A stretch of DNA of 64,000 nucleotides from Stieleria maiorica. Its GTDB lineage: Bacteria > Planctomycetota > Planctomycetia > Pirellulales > Pirellulaceae. Below, piece by piece: positions 9,189-21,431 of this stretch. The stretch is from NCBI RefSeq assembly GCF_008035925.1, contig NZ_CP036264.1:5144402-5208401 (forward strand), written 5' to 3'. The notes under the pieces were generated by a model. That model saw only the letters and a program-made list of their open reading frames with translations. It was not told where the DNA came from and did no database searches. A program made the translations under genes and the position numbers. Within the stretch, counting starts at the first letter, position 1. Every line of letters starts with the position of its first letter.

Positions 9189-10175
9189 ATGTTCGATCCC
9201 ATCACGCTTCCCGACAACGCGCATCCTCTAGCCGGTACGACCTGTCTGGTCACCGGAGGGGCCGGATTCATCGGTTCGCACTTGGTCGATGCCCTGCTCA
9301 GCCAAAAGGCCTCGGTCCGTGTTCTGGACAACTTCAGTACCGGGTACGAATCCAACTTGCAGCACCTAAGCGACCATCCCGGGGTCGAGATCATCCGCGG
9401 CGACGCGGCGAATGCGGAGGTGACGGAAAAGGCGGTGGCGGGTTGCGATGCCATTTTTCATCACGCAGCAATGGCCAGCGTCCCCCGCTCGATGCGCGAA
9501 CCGGCACGGTGCCACGCTTGGTGCGCGACGAGCACCATCAATTTGCTGGCGGCGGCCGAGTCCGCCGGCGTCCGCCGCATGGTCCTGGCCAGCACCAGCG
9601 CCGCCTACGGGGATTCTCCCTACGTCAGCAAACGCGAAGAAGACACCCCCGCCCCGCTGTCTCCTTACGCGGCGTCCAAGTTGGCCGCCGAAGCGTACAT
9701 GCAATCGTTTTCGCGAACCGCGACGATCGAAACCGTGATCCTGCGTTACTTCAACGTCTTCGGCCCACGGCAGGATCCGCAAAGTGAATACAGCGCCGTG
9801 ATCCCCCGATTCGTTTCGATGATCTTGTCGGGGCAACGCCCGGTGATCTACGGCGATGGATCGCAATCTCGCGACTTTATCTTCGTCCGCGATGTCGCCA
9901 AGGCCAATCTGTTGGCCGCGACCATGCCCGGCGTCAACGGCGGGGTCTTCAACATCGGACAAGGCCAACGCACGACGCTGCTGGAATTGCTGACGATGCT
10001 CCGCAAGATCCTGGGCCAGGACATCCAGCCGATTCACGATCCGCCTCGACTGGGAGACGTCAAGGACTCGCTGGCCGATATCACCCAAGCCCGAACGAAG
10101 CTGCACTTCGAACCCGACGTCGACATGAAAACCGGCTTGGAGCAAAGCGTCGACTACTATCGAACGATTTGCTGA
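9189..10175 (+). CDS. NAD-dependent sugar-nucleotide epimerase/dehydratase (extended SDR)
   Basis: 328 residues. The Rossmann glycine motif TGGAGFIGSH is at about residues 21-30, the catalytic serine lies in ASTSAAYGD and the YxxxK pair in SPYAASKLAAE near residue 152. The RYFNVFGPRQDP and RDFIFVRDVA motifs are typical of UDP-hexose 4-epimerases, especially WbpP/Gne-like UDP-GlcNAc epimerases; a UDP-glucuronate decarboxylase is less likely. It probably supplies an activated sugar for exopolysaccharide or O-antigen synthesis, in keeping with the adjacent BY-kinase cluster, from which it diverges. The stop lies one base from the convergent methylmalonyl-CoA epimerase gene. Substrate is not determinable from sequence. 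Confidence 0.88.
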   Translation: MFDPITLPDNAHPLAGTTCLVTGGAGFIGSHLVDALLSQKASVRVLDNFSTGYESNLQHLSDHPGVEIIRGDAANAEVTEKAVAGCDAIFHHAAMASVPRSMREPARCHAWCATSTINLLAAAESAGVRRMVLASTSAAYGDSPYVSKREEDTPAPLSPYAASKLAAEAYMQSFSRTATIETVILRYFNVFGPRQDPQSEYSAVIPRFVSMILSGQRPVIYGDGSQSRDFIFVRDVAKANLLAATMPGVNGGVFNIGQGQRTTLLELLTMLRKILGQDIQPIHDPPRLGDVKDSLADITQARTKLHFEPDVDMKTGLEQSVDYYRTIC

Positions 10176-10176
10176 A

Positions 10177-10593
10177 CTACATCGGGCCGGTCATTTCCCA
10201 CACCACGCCGCGGGTCGTTTCCGGGTCGATGAAACCGGCCTTGCGCCCGCGGGGCGCGTCGTGCGGCGTCTCGGACTTCGCCCGCATGCCCCGCGTCGGC
10301 AATTCGGCCAACGACTCGGCGACGTCGTTGGTTTGGAAACACAGGTGGTGCAACCCTTCGCCGTGCTGGGCCAAATGGGCATTCAGCGGGTGATCGTCAG
10401 TCAACGGCTGGACCAGTTGCAGATGAACGTTGCCCATGTCCAAATGCGTCAATCGCACGTTGCCGCTGGGGATTTCCTCGCTCAACACGACGGGCAACCC
10501 CAGCTGGTCACGATAAAACGCCAACGCATGGTCGGTGTCTCGCACCACGATTGCGATATGGTCCAGTCGATTGAAAAGCGGTGTATCCGTCAT
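10177..10593 (-). CDS. mce: Methylmalonyl-CoA epimerase
   Basis: 138 residues, the usual length, forming a paired VOC (glyoxalase-like) fold. The N-terminal LDHIAIVVRD carries the first metal-ligand histidine. GEGLHHLCF carries the second. The C-terminal GVVWEMTGPM supplies the glutamate ligand. The family interconverts (R)- and (S)-methylmalonyl-CoA in propionate and branched-chain breakdown. It stands alone between convergent and divergent neighbours, and no mutase gene is in the window. Another VOC enzyme is possible, but the length and the HHLCF/WEM pattern favour epimerase. Confidence 0.85.
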   Translation of the reverse strand: MTDTPLFNRLDHIAIVVRDTDHALAFYRDQLGLPVVLSEEIPSGNVRLTHLDMGNVHLQLVQPLTDDHPLNAHLAQHGEGLHHLCFQTNDVAESLAELPTRGMRAKSETPHDAPRGRKAGFIDPETTRGVVWEMTGPM

Positions 10594-10712
10594 TCGAAGT
10601 CTCTTTTGTTATGCTTTGATCCGCCGATCGAACCAGAAGGAGCTATTCGATCGATCTTTCTCAATCATAATGGATCCGACACGCCCGCTTCACGCCCACC
10701 GGTACCGATTTG

Positions 10713-11417
10713 ATGATTCGTGCAGACGTTCACCAACCGTTTTTTCGCAAATTCCTGTACGTCTTTCTGGGTTGCACGGCATTTGCAGGTTGGTGCCTGT
10801 ACGACGGGCTGATCGGCTATCCGAAGAAGCTGACGATCGCCGAAGCCTACGAGAGTCTGCCAGAGGAGAACCGCCGCGACGCCTGGAAAGAGCTTGCCGG
10901 CGAAAACGGATGGCCGACGATTACGCCGGCCAAGACCGCCGATGACGTTCGCCACGACATCGGCAGCCAATTCATGATGGTCGTGCTGTGCATGCTGTTC
11001 GGAATCCCGGCGTTGTTGATGTTCATGTCCGGCCAAGGCACCTGGGTCGAAGGCGATCAGACGTTGATCCGCAACAGCAAAGGCCAGGAGGTGCCGATCG
11101 ATGCGATCTCGAAAATCGATAAACGAAAATGGGAAGCCAAGGGGATCGCCAAAATCCACTACGAAGTCGACGGCAAGAAAATGAAGTTCGTGATGGACGA
11201 CTTCAAATACGAACGTGAGCCGATGGGCCAATTGATGCAATTCGCCGAAGCAAACCTGAGCGAAGAACAGGTCACCGGCGACTTCCTGGAACGCGACAAA
11301 GAACGCATCGCAAAGCAGCAAGCCGCCGAGGAGGAATCGTATGACGACGAAGCGGACTACGAGGGCGAAGCGAGTTACGAAGACGCCGCCGATGCGGAAT
11401 CGAAGTCGAACTCATAG
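10713..11417 (+). CDS. Two-pass membrane protein with acidic tail, unknown
   Basis: 234 residues from ATG 10713; a TTG directly upstream at 10710 is in frame. A membrane segment lies near residues 12-32 and another near 88-110 (MMVVLCMLFGIPALLMFM). The following soluble domain (EGDQTLIRNSKGQEVPIDAI to FKYEREPMGQ) has a beta-rich, PH-like appearance. It ends in an acidic Glu/Asp/Tyr/Ala-rich tail. No family or function was recognised. The gene diverges from mce, and nothing nearby suggests a pathway. Confidence 0.75.
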   Translation: MIRADVHQPFFRKFLYVFLGCTAFAGWCLYDGLIGYPKKLTIAEAYESLPEENRRDAWKELAGENGWPTITPAKTADDVRHDIGSQFMMVVLCMLFGIPALLMFMSGQGTWVEGDQTLIRNSKGQEVPIDAISKIDKRKWEAKGIAKIHYEVDGKKMKFVMDDFKYEREPMGQLMQFAEANLSEEQVTGDFLERDKERIAKQQAAEEESYDDEADYEGEASYEDAADAESKSNS

Positions 11418-11607
11418 GCCGGCTGCTGAAACGTAGCTGCCTTCGCCAGAAGGTGGTTCGCGGTGTGATTCACGCCGACGATGCACCGACGAAAGACGTG
11501 GAGTTCGCAACAACGCCCTCCTCCCAGGCTCGTCCCGATAGGCACCAGGTTAAGACGCAATTCGCCGAACTCCTAAAGCAACCCTTTCTGCCAGGGTGGC
11601 TTTTGTC

Positions 11608-12486
11608 TTAACTTGATGCATACGCCCGCAGGGTTTGGCGAAACGATTCCAACAGACGGCTTTGATACCGATAGGGATTCCAGACGGCGACGATGGTGCG
11701 TGTCGGTCGGACACCGCTGAGCGAACGATAGACCCGGCGGTCGGATTGATCCAAGCGGCGGGCCATCATCGGGATCATGGAAATCCCATGCGAAAGTGAA
11801 ACGAGCTCTTGGACCGTCGCCATCTGGCTGGTGCGTTCGACCGACACCGGATGAAAGGATTGCTGTTTGCAAAACGAGACGATATTGTCGGACAAACAAT
11901 GCGCTTCGCCGAGCAAGACGAAGGGAATCTGTTCGATGTCAGAGAGCACGATCGATGGTTTGGACACCAGTTCGTGATCCGGCGGCAACACTAACATCAG
12001 TTCCTCGTCCAACAGCGTTTCGATCTCCAAATACTTTGCCTCGATCGGCAACGCCAGGATTGCCAAGTCAACCTTGCCATCGGCACAGTCTTTCAACAAC
12101 GCATCGGTCGTTTGCTCTTGGACCACCACGGTGGCATCGGGATAATCCGTCGCGAACCGGCGGAGCAATTCGGGCAAAAAGAACGGGGCAATCGTCGGGA
12201 TGGCCCCGACACGTATGCGTCCGGAGCGTCCATCGTCGACGATCTCCGCCAACGTGTCTTCCAAGATCACCAACACTTCTTTGGCGCGCCCCTGCAGCAA
12301 CCGGCCGGCATCGGTCAGCGCGACACAGCGGGCCTGGCGTTCGAACACCGGTTGACCGAGTTCCTCCTCCAGGCGTCCGATCGATCGGCTGAGTGCGGGC
12401 TGAGAAATGCCCAGGTGCTCGGCCGCCCGAGTGAAGTTGCCGTCGCAAGCGACCTGCAAGAAATAGCGAAGTTGGTCCAGTTCCAT
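11608..12486 (-). CDS. LysR-family transcriptional regulator
   Basis: 292 residues. The N-terminal winged helix-turn-helix begins [13 protein letters not shown] and contains [20 protein letters not shown], a classic LysR HTH (about residues 18-37). A linker helix precedes the periplasmic-binding-type effector domain (from about residue 90, [20 protein letters not shown]). Such proteins bind a small-molecule co-inducer; CysB/OxyR-like subtypes cannot be separated by eye. There is no divergently oriented target gene immediately upstream: the preceding 220 bases hold a 105-bp repeat and a short tandem repeat, then tatD on the same strand. The regulated gene is therefore unknown. Confidence 0.93.
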   Translation of the reverse strand: MELDQLRYFLQVACDGNFTRAAEHLGISQPALSRSIGRLEEELGQPVFERQARCVALTDAGRLLQGRAKEVLVILEDTLAEIVDDGRSGRIRVGAIPTIAPFFLPELLRRFATDYPDATVVVQEQTTDALLKDCADGKVDLAILALPIEAKYLEIETLLDEELMLVLPPDHELVSKPSIVLSDIEQIPFVLLGEAHCLSDNIVSFCKQQSFHPVSVERTSQMATVQELVSLSHGISMIPMMARRLDQSDRRVYRSLSGVRPTRTIVAVWNPYRYQSRLLESFRQTLRAYASS

Positions 12487-12515
12487 GGTGCAGGAATCCC
12501 GTCGAGAAGTGCCCT

Positions 12516-12620
12516 GTTGATTGAGTCATTCTCGATGAATGAACGGGACGATACTAGCCCGAAGCGCATGCGAGTGGATCAGCTGCGTCACTTGCTTGCG
12601 CTGCGAGCTTGTAAATCAAC
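12516..12620 (-). repeat. 105-bp palindrome-ended dispersed repeat, copy 2
   Basis: Inverted counterpart of 2370-2474 with the same length. On the plus strand it begins GTTGATTGAGTC and ends GTAAATCAAC. It lies between the LysR and tatD genes. Confidence 0.8.
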
Positions 12621-12675
12621 CGGCCCCAAGCGAGCGAGTTTCCGCTTTTGGCGCGTCGATCCATGCAACGCACGA

Positions 12676-12717
12676 TGCTATGGCAACTGTGCTATGGCAA
12701 CTGTGCTATGGCAACTG
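12676..12717. repeat. Three tandem 14-bp units overlapping the tatD stop
   Basis: Three exact copies of TGCTATGGCAACTG lie head to tail. On the minus strand each unit contains CAGTTGCCATAG, so the array supplies the last residues (QLP) and stop codon of tatD, with further copies of the stop downstream. Confidence 0.9.
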
Positions 12718-13485
12718 AAACAACTTCCGGGCGTTCTCGGTGGTGGTTTCGGCGAGCGACTCGGGAGACACGCCGCGGACTTCGGCCAGACAGCGCAGCG
12801 TATGCTCGACGCGGGCCGGTTCGTTGGGACGCTTTCCGCGAAACGGTTCGGGGCTCAGATAGGGCGAGTCGGTTTCGACCAACAACCGATCCGTGGGAAC
12901 CCGCTTTGCCACCGCTCGCAATGCGTCGCTTTTTTTGAACGTCACCATCCCGGCAAAGCTGATGTGCAATCCGAGGTCCAAGCACGTTTCGGCGCACTGC
13001 CAATCGCCGGTGAAGGAGTGCATGATGCCCGGCGGAACGCTGCTTTGCCGTTTCAATTGATCGACGATCAATTCGCCGCTTTCCCGCATGTGAATCACCA
13101 TCGGCAACGCGGTCTGGCGACAAAGTTGCATGTGCCGGTCGAAGTAGACGTGTTGCAGTTCGATCGGAGTGTCGTCCCAATAGCAATCCAATCCCGTCTC
13201 GCCGATCGCGCGGACACCGGGGTATCCGGCCAACGCTTCGATGATGGCGAAATCGTCGACGTCGGCTTCGGCGGCCGAATTCGGTTGAATGCCGACCGCG
13301 GCGTACAGATAGCCCGGGTACTGGGCGGCCAGATCACAGGCGCGTCGGCTGGTCGCGACATCGATTCCGATCACCATGATCGCTTCCACGCCGGCCTGCC
13401 GCGCGCGGTCAACGGTCTGATCCAATTCGTCGGCAAACGCATCGACGTTCAAGTGCGCGTGGGTGTCGAATAATCGCAGCGTCAT
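12706..13485 (-). CDS. tatD: TatD-family metal-dependent DNase
   Basis: 259 residues from ATG 13485. The metal-binding motif FDTHAHLN is at residues 5-12, GETGLDCYWD at about 95-104 carries the conserved Glu, VIHMRESGE holds a histidine ligand, MHSFTGDWQ follows, and ETDSPYLSP near residue 205 supplies the last Asp. The family comprises TIM-barrel hydrolases with 3'-5' exonuclease activity. The start overlaps the cdsA stop by one base (TGATG), indicating translational coupling in a leuB-cdsA-tatD operon. The extreme C-terminus and stop lie in a 14-bp tandem repeat, so the reading frame may have been trimmed or extended by repeat expansion. An upstream start at 13539 inside cdsA was rejected. 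Confidence 0.92.
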   Translation of the reverse strand: MTLRLFDTHAHLNVDAFADELDQTVDRARQAGVEAIMVIGIDVATSRRACDLAAQYPGYLYAAVGIQPNSAAEADVDDFAIIEALAGYPGVRAIGETGLDCYWDDTPIELQHVYFDRHMQLCRQTALPMVIHMRESGELIVDQLKRQSSVPPGIMHSFTGDWQCAETCLDLGLHISFAGMVTFKKSDALRAVAKRVPTDRLLVETDSPYLSPEPFRGKRPNEPARVEHTLRCLAEVRGVSPESLAETTTENARKLFQLP

Positions 13486-14525
13486 CAGGCGGAAAAGAAA
13501 TAGCGAGTCAAGTGATAGAAAACCGGTGCCGCGAAACAAATGTTGTCGATCTGGTCGAGCACGCCCGCGTGACCCTGGACCAGTGTCCCCGTGTCGGTGA
13601 CGCCGCGGTCACGTTTGATCGCGCTCATCGTCATTGCCCCACCGCAGGCCATGGTGGTCACGACGGCGGCCAGCACGCCGGCCTCCCAAGGGTAAAACGG
13701 GGTCGCCCACGACAGTGCGGCCGCAATCAATCCCGTGGTCACCATCGACCCCAGCACGCCTTCCCACGTTCGTGACCCGTTGATTTTTTCGGCGATGACG
13801 TGGCGCCCGGCCAACTTGCTCCAGCCGCGTTCCAGAACCGCCGCCAGCTGCGCGATCACGACTAAAAAGATCAACACGCTGACGTTGCTGCCACGCCAGG
13901 GTTCGCCGCCGGTTCGCACCAGTTGCAGATCCAACAGTGCCGGCGCGTAGCTGAGCGCATAGACACAGATCAGCAACCCGGCTTGGATCTTGGCACTACG
14001 TTCCAGGAACCGTTTGTAGTCGCCCGCGATCGCGGCGCGGGCCGGAATAAACAGGCTGGCGTACACCGGGATCATAATGCTGTACAGGCCGTAGTAGTCG
14101 TTCTGCGGCACATAGCTGGGCGGATGGCTGCCCAGGGCGATCAAGATGTACTGCAGCGGCGTGAACACAAAGAACACCCAAAACAAGGTGCGGTGATCAC
14201 CGCGCCGCGTCGGAGTCATCGTGATGAATTCACGCAACGCCCAAAACGACACGAATCCGAACAGCACGACGACTCCGATTCGCTGCAACAGAAAACCGAA
14301 CACGAAGATCGCCGTCATCAACCACCAGACGCGCAGTTTCTGGTTGTAGCGCCGGACGAGCGCCGAATCGACGCCCATCGTTTCACGGCGCGACAGCAGG
14401 AACCCCACCAGTGACGCGATCCCCAGTGCGGACAGGATCACGGCAACGAGAATCATTGCCCGCGTGGACAACCAGACGGTGCTCGCCAGCATCCCTATCT
14501 CTGGTCGAAGAAGAGTGTCGTTCAT
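13485..14525 (-). CDS. cdsA: Phosphatidate cytidylyltransferase
   Basis: 346 residues with about eight membrane segments, in the second position of the leuB-cdsA-tatD operon. The C-terminal signature SAIKRDRGVTDTGTLVQGHAG...DQIDN corresponds to the CdsA signature, but with Thr-Asp in place of Lys-Asp, GHAG in place of HGG, and Gln in place of the Arg of DRID. The enzyme makes CDP-diacylglycerol from phosphatidate and CTP in the inner membrane. The departures are concentrated at the signature, yet the catalytic Asp residues are retained, so the protein is probably an active member of a divergent subfamily. A CDP-alcohol phosphatidyltransferase at 20228 could use its product. Confidence 0.88.
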   Translation of the reverse strand: MNDTLLRPEIGMLASTVWLSTRAMILVAVILSALGIASLVGFLLSRRETMGVDSALVRRYNQKLRVWWLMTAIFVFGFLLQRIGVVVLFGFVSFWALREFITMTPTRRGDHRTLFWVFFVFTPLQYILIALGSHPPSYVPQNDYYGLYSIMIPVYASLFIPARAAIAGDYKRFLERSAKIQAGLLICVYALSYAPALLDLQLVRTGGEPWRGSNVSVLIFLVVIAQLAAVLERGWSKLAGRHVIAEKINGSRTWEGVLGSMVTTGLIAAALSWATPFYPWEAGVLAAVVTTMACGGAMTMSAIKRDRGVTDTGTLVQGHAGVLDQIDNICFAAPVFYHLTRYFFSA

Positions 14526-14563
14526 CAGGGTTCCCGATTCACTGCGATGTCATCGCAAACCAA

Positions 14564-15637
14564 TCACTGCTTGATTTGATCGACGACCGCATCCCCCATC
14601 GCATCGGTGCTGACGGACGGACCGCCGCGGGCGATGTCGGCGGTTCGCAGTCCGGCGGCCAACACGTCGGCGACCGCTTTTTCGATCGCCGCGGCTTCGG
14701 TTTCCGCGTTCAACGAATGACGCAGCAACATCGCGGCGGCAAGAATCGTCGCCAACGGATTGGCGATGCCTTTGCCGGCGATGTCCGGAGCCGACCCGTG
14801 GATCGGTTCATACAACCCCGGGCCGCCACTGCCCAACGACGCGCTGGGCAGCATGCCCAACGACCCCGGCAACATCGACGCTTCGTCGGTCAGGATGTCG
14901 CCGAACATGTTGCCCGTCACCACGACGTCAAAATCAGACGGGCGATTGATCAAGTGCATCGCCATCGCATCGACCAGCACGACGTCGTACTGCACCTCGG
15001 GAAACTCTTCGGCCATCACCCGGGCGGCGGTTTGACGCCACAACCGACTCGGCTCCAACACGTTGGCCTTGTCGACGCTGGTCAATCGGTTGCCGCGACC
15101 CTTGGCCGCCTGTGCCGCCAGTCGGACAATGCGTTCGACTTCACGAACACTGTATACCATCGCTTGACTGGCGGTTTCATCGGGCCCGGATCCGGTCCTG
15201 CTCGATTCGCCGAAGTAGATTCCGCCGGTCAATTCACGCAAAAACAGGATGTCGGTGCCTTCGATGATCTCGCGGCGGAGCGGTGAAGCATCGATCAGCT
15301 GGTTGAACAATTTGATCGGCCGCAAATTGGCGAACAGCCCCAGTTCCTTGCGGATCTTCAGCAAACCCGCCTCTGGACGCGTTTTCGCCGACGGGTCGTC
15401 CCATTTGGGGCCGCCGACGGCACCCAACAGAATCGCATCCGAATCCCGGCACGCTTGAATAGTCGCCTCCGGCAGCGGATCACCGGTTTCGTCGATCGCG
15501 ATTCCCCCGATCAACTGCGATTGAAACGTGAATTCGTGGCCGAAACGATCACCGATCGCTTCGAGCACACGTTTGGCTTGCTGCGTGATTTCGGGGCCGA
15601 TGCCATCACCGGGCAATAGAACGATGGAAGCTTTCAA
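14564..15637 (-). CDS. leuB: 3-isopropylmalate dehydrogenase
   Basis: 357 residues, the normal length. Motifs: [11 protein letters not shown] at the N-terminus, [11 protein letters not shown] near residue 75, the substrate arginines in [32 protein letters not shown] with the catalytic Lys, [21 protein letters not shown] with metal-binding Asp residues, and [13 protein letters not shown] for NAD binding. It catalyses oxidative decarboxylation of 3-isopropylmalate in leucine synthesis and may also act on 3-methylmalate from the citramalate route. The only workable start is TTG at 15637, since no in-frame ATG or GTG lies close upstream; this may lower translation. cdsA follows after 38 bases. 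Confidence 0.97.
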   Translation of the reverse strand: MKASIVLLPGDGIGPEITQQAKRVLEAIGDRFGHEFTFQSQLIGGIAIDETGDPLPEATIQACRDSDAILLGAVGGPKWDDPSAKTRPEAGLLKIRKELGLFANLRPIKLFNQLIDASPLRREIIEGTDILFLRELTGGIYFGESSRTGSGPDETASQAMVYSVREVERIVRLAAQAAKGRGNRLTSVDKANVLEPSRLWRQTAARVMAEEFPEVQYDVVLVDAMAMHLINRPSDFDVVVTGNMFGDILTDEASMLPGSLGMLPSASLGSGGPGLYEPIHGSAPDIAGKGIANPLATILAAAMLLRHSLNAETEAAAIEKAVADVLAAGLRTADIARGGPSVSTDAMGDAVVDQIKQ

Positions 15638-15862
15638 GGTAACTGAGCTGGTAAGGGGGAGGAATGATCGGGATGCGAAGGAAACGCGTACTGTAGCCGA
15701 ATCCTTCCCTTTTCCCCAGAGGCGCTGCGGACGAATCGAGTGGCCGAATGACCGGATTTAGCCGCAATTTCGTTCCCGCCAGAACTCGGCTTGGTGCGGG
15801 TTCCCACGCGGCGGGACGAATTGCCCGTGGCGGGGGGCAATCGCGACGCAACTTGTTGAACG

Positions 15863-15885
15863 GCCTGTTGATTCAATCAACGGGC
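15863..15885. repeat. Solo palindrome matching the ends of the 117-bp repeat family
   Basis: GCCTGTTGATT joined directly to CAATCAACGGGC. These are the terminal sequences of the 117-bp repeats with no interior, as if an element had been internally deleted. It lies in the 285-base divergent gap between leuB and the glycosyltransferase. Confidence 0.65.
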
Positions 15886-15922
15886 TGAGAACTGTTTCGT
15901 TCAATAGGCCCCCGACGACATC

Positions 15923-19713
<3,791 letters not shown>

Positions 19714-19766
19714 TTGGCTTCCAGGCTTGTCAGGGTAGGCGGGCTTTGGCATACTGTGCCGCACTT

Positions 19767-19840
19767 GGCGAGGTAGCTCAGTCGGTTAGAGCGGTGGCTT
19801 CATAAGCCATAGGTCGCTGGTTCAAGTCCAGTCCTCGCTA
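19767..19840 (+). tRNA. tRNA-Met (CAT anticodon), elongator type
   Basis: A complete cloverleaf of 74 bases: acceptor GGCGAGG/CCTCGCT with a terminal G-U pair, D stem GCTC/GAGC, anticodon stem GTGGC/GCCAT with loop TTCATAA giving anticodon CAT, variable loop AGGTC, T arm GCTGG-TTCAAGT-CCAGT, and discriminator A. The 3' CCA is not encoded. The lack of three G-C pairs at the base of the anticodon stem argues against the initiator; a lysidine-modified tRNA-Ile cannot be entirely excluded. It lies 53 bases after ligA. Confidence 0.95.
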
Positions 19841-19965
19841 CTTCTTTCCGCGGTCCGCAAGTCGACCGCCTCTCTCAGGCCCCCTTCGATCGGGGCTGCC
19901 CGCCCATCATGCTGCCGTTCTCCACACGCAAGCAGTTGCCCCACGGGCCGCTCGCTGGCCGGCCT

Positions 19966-20082
19966 GTTAATTTAATCCGATCACACGTGGGATCAGCCGT
20001 TTCGCGCAAGCGTACGGGCCTCCAACACCAAGAAAACGCACTGTCGCCCGTAGGCTCGCGCCAAACGGCTGATTCAATCAAC
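19966..20082 (+). repeat. 117-bp palindromic dispersed repeat, copy A
   Basis: Starts GTTAATTTAATCCGATC and ends GATTCAATCAAC. Two inner arms, GATCAGCCGTTTCGCGCAAG and its near complement ending CCAAACGGCTGATT, can form a long imperfect stem. Three other copies of exactly the same length lie at 54308, 54514 and 55227. The flanks match a 28-bp motif (GCCGCTCGCT...CCCGCTGGCAT) seen uninterrupted elsewhere. Confidence 0.88.
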
Positions 20083-20227
20083 AGACCGTGACGCTTCCCG
20101 CTGGCATTTCTATCGTTTCGCTGATCTCTCCTGTCGGATTTGCCCGCTGAGGTATGCTGGGGAACGACCGCGTTGCCGCGTCTTCTGAGCGCGTGTGCCG
20201 CACCGAAATTGACGGGGGATCGCGACC

Positions 20228-20818
20228 TTGCTGTATGAAACTGACCGCTGGCTGACGCTCCCGAACCTGGTCACCGGCGCACGCATCGTCGGATCCCCCG
20301 CCTTGATCCCGTTGGCGATCGGGCGGCACATGACCTTGCTGGCGGCGCTGGCGCTGTTTCTGGTGTTCACCGAGTGGCTGGACGGATTCCTTGCCCGGCG
20401 ATCCCACATGACCTCCTCCGTCGGCGCCCGCTTGGACACCGTGGCGGACGCGGTCTTCTACCTTTCGCTACTGGGGGCCTTGCTTGCCCTTCAAGGCGAT
20501 CAGGTTGCCAAAGAGAAGTATTGGATGCTGGCCGCCATCGCGAGCTATGCGTTGAGCTGGTCGGCATGCTTGGTCAAGTTTCGGCAGTTGCCCAGTTACC
20601 ACACGTGGGCCGCCAAGGGCGTGTGGCTGATCATTATCCCGGCAACGATCTTGTGGGTCGCCGGCGTCACTCCCTGGCTGGTGCGTGTTTCCATGGTTTG
20701 CGTGACGCTGGCCAATCTCGAAGCCATCTACATCACCCATGTCCTTTCCCAGTGTCAGGTCGACGTTCCGTCGCTGTGGCACGCCAAGCGGATTGAAAGA
20801 CTGCGCTCGATGACATGA
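20228..20818 (+). CDS. CDP-alcohol phosphatidyltransferase family membrane protein
   Basis: 196 residues with about six membrane segments. The family motif DGx2ARx8Gx3Dx3D is visible in LDGFLARRSHMTSSVGARLD followed by TVAD (residues about 51-75). The first Asp of the extended DxxDG form is a Glu here (EWLDG). The family transfers a phosphoalcohol from CDP-alcohol; phosphatidylglycerophosphate synthase-like activity is possible but unproven. The only in-frame start after the upstream stop at 20210 is TTG 20228, preceded at good spacing by GGGGGA (20214-20219). The neighbourhood (tRNA, repeat, small secreted protein) is uninformative; CdsA at 13485 could make the substrate. Confidence 0.85.
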   Translation: MLYETDRWLTLPNLVTGARIVGSPALIPLAIGRHMTLLAALALFLVFTEWLDGFLARRSHMTSSVGARLDTVADAVFYLSLLGALLALQGDQVAKEKYWMLAAIASYALSWSACLVKFRQLPSYHTWAAKGVWLIIIPATILWVAGVTPWLVRVSMVCVTLANLEAIYITHVLSQCQVDVPSLWHAKRIERLRSMT

Positions 20819-20959
20819 GGGACACTCCCGTGATGTGGGCGGAATGACAGGAAAATGGGTGACAAGAAAATGGCATCATCCTTGAGCCGACCACTGAGGC
20901 CCCCCCTATAATCAGCGCTGGTGTTGTTCTGTCATTTCGATCTGGTGGAGGTCGGTACG

Positions 20960-21418
20960 ATGCGAAGGCTGCTGATTGGACTGTTGGTGATCGGGTTTGT
21001 TTTCCAATCTGGTGTTGGGGCGGACGAGGACAGCAACGATGCGGTCAAGAAGGAGCGAAAGCGACTGGAAGGCACCTGGCAAGTCACCTCGCTGGTGGTC
21101 GGTGGCAACAAGTCGAAAAAAGAAGACGTGCAAAAGCTGACGGTCGTCAACGGTGACGACGGGACTAGGAGCGTACTTTCGGAAGGCAAAGTGGTCAGCA
21201 AAGGCACCAGCACGCTCGCGCCGATGGCCGAACCCAAGACGATCGACTTCACCGCCACCGAAGGCGGGGGCAGCGGCGATCGCTTTGTCGGAATCTATCA
21301 ACTGGGCAAGAAAAAACGAAAACTCTGTTTCGTGCGCGCCGACCAGGAGCGTCCCACGGAGTTCACATCCACGGCTGAGAACAAATACATTCTGGTCGCT
21401 TACAAACGCGTCGAGTAG
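20960..21418 (+). CDS. Secreted TIGR03067-like planctomycete protein
   Basis: 152 residues from ATG 20960, preceded by a good ribosome site (GGTGGAGG, 20944-20951). A signal peptide (MRRLLIGLLVIGFVFQSGVG) is followed by a small beta-rich domain starting KERKRLEGTWQVTSLVVGG. The LxGTWQV opening is typical of the TIGR03067 lipocalin-like domain that is abundant in planctomycetes and of unknown function. Expected in the periplasm or outside the cell. It converges with the alpha/beta hydrolase gene, the two stops being 13 bases apart. Confidence 0.85.
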   Translation: MRRLLIGLLVIGFVFQSGVGADEDSNDAVKKERKRLEGTWQVTSLVVGGNKSKKEDVQKLTVVNGDDGTRSVLSEGKVVSKGTSTLAPMAEPKTIDFTATEGGGSGDRFVGIYQLGKKKRKLCFVRADQERPTEFTSTAENKYILVAYKRVE

Positions 21419-21431
21419 CAAACAACGCGTT

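Noticed and set aside
12112-13473. 453-codon plus-strand frame
   Set aside because: It is antisense to LysR and tatD and crosses a repeat; no domain or start signal.
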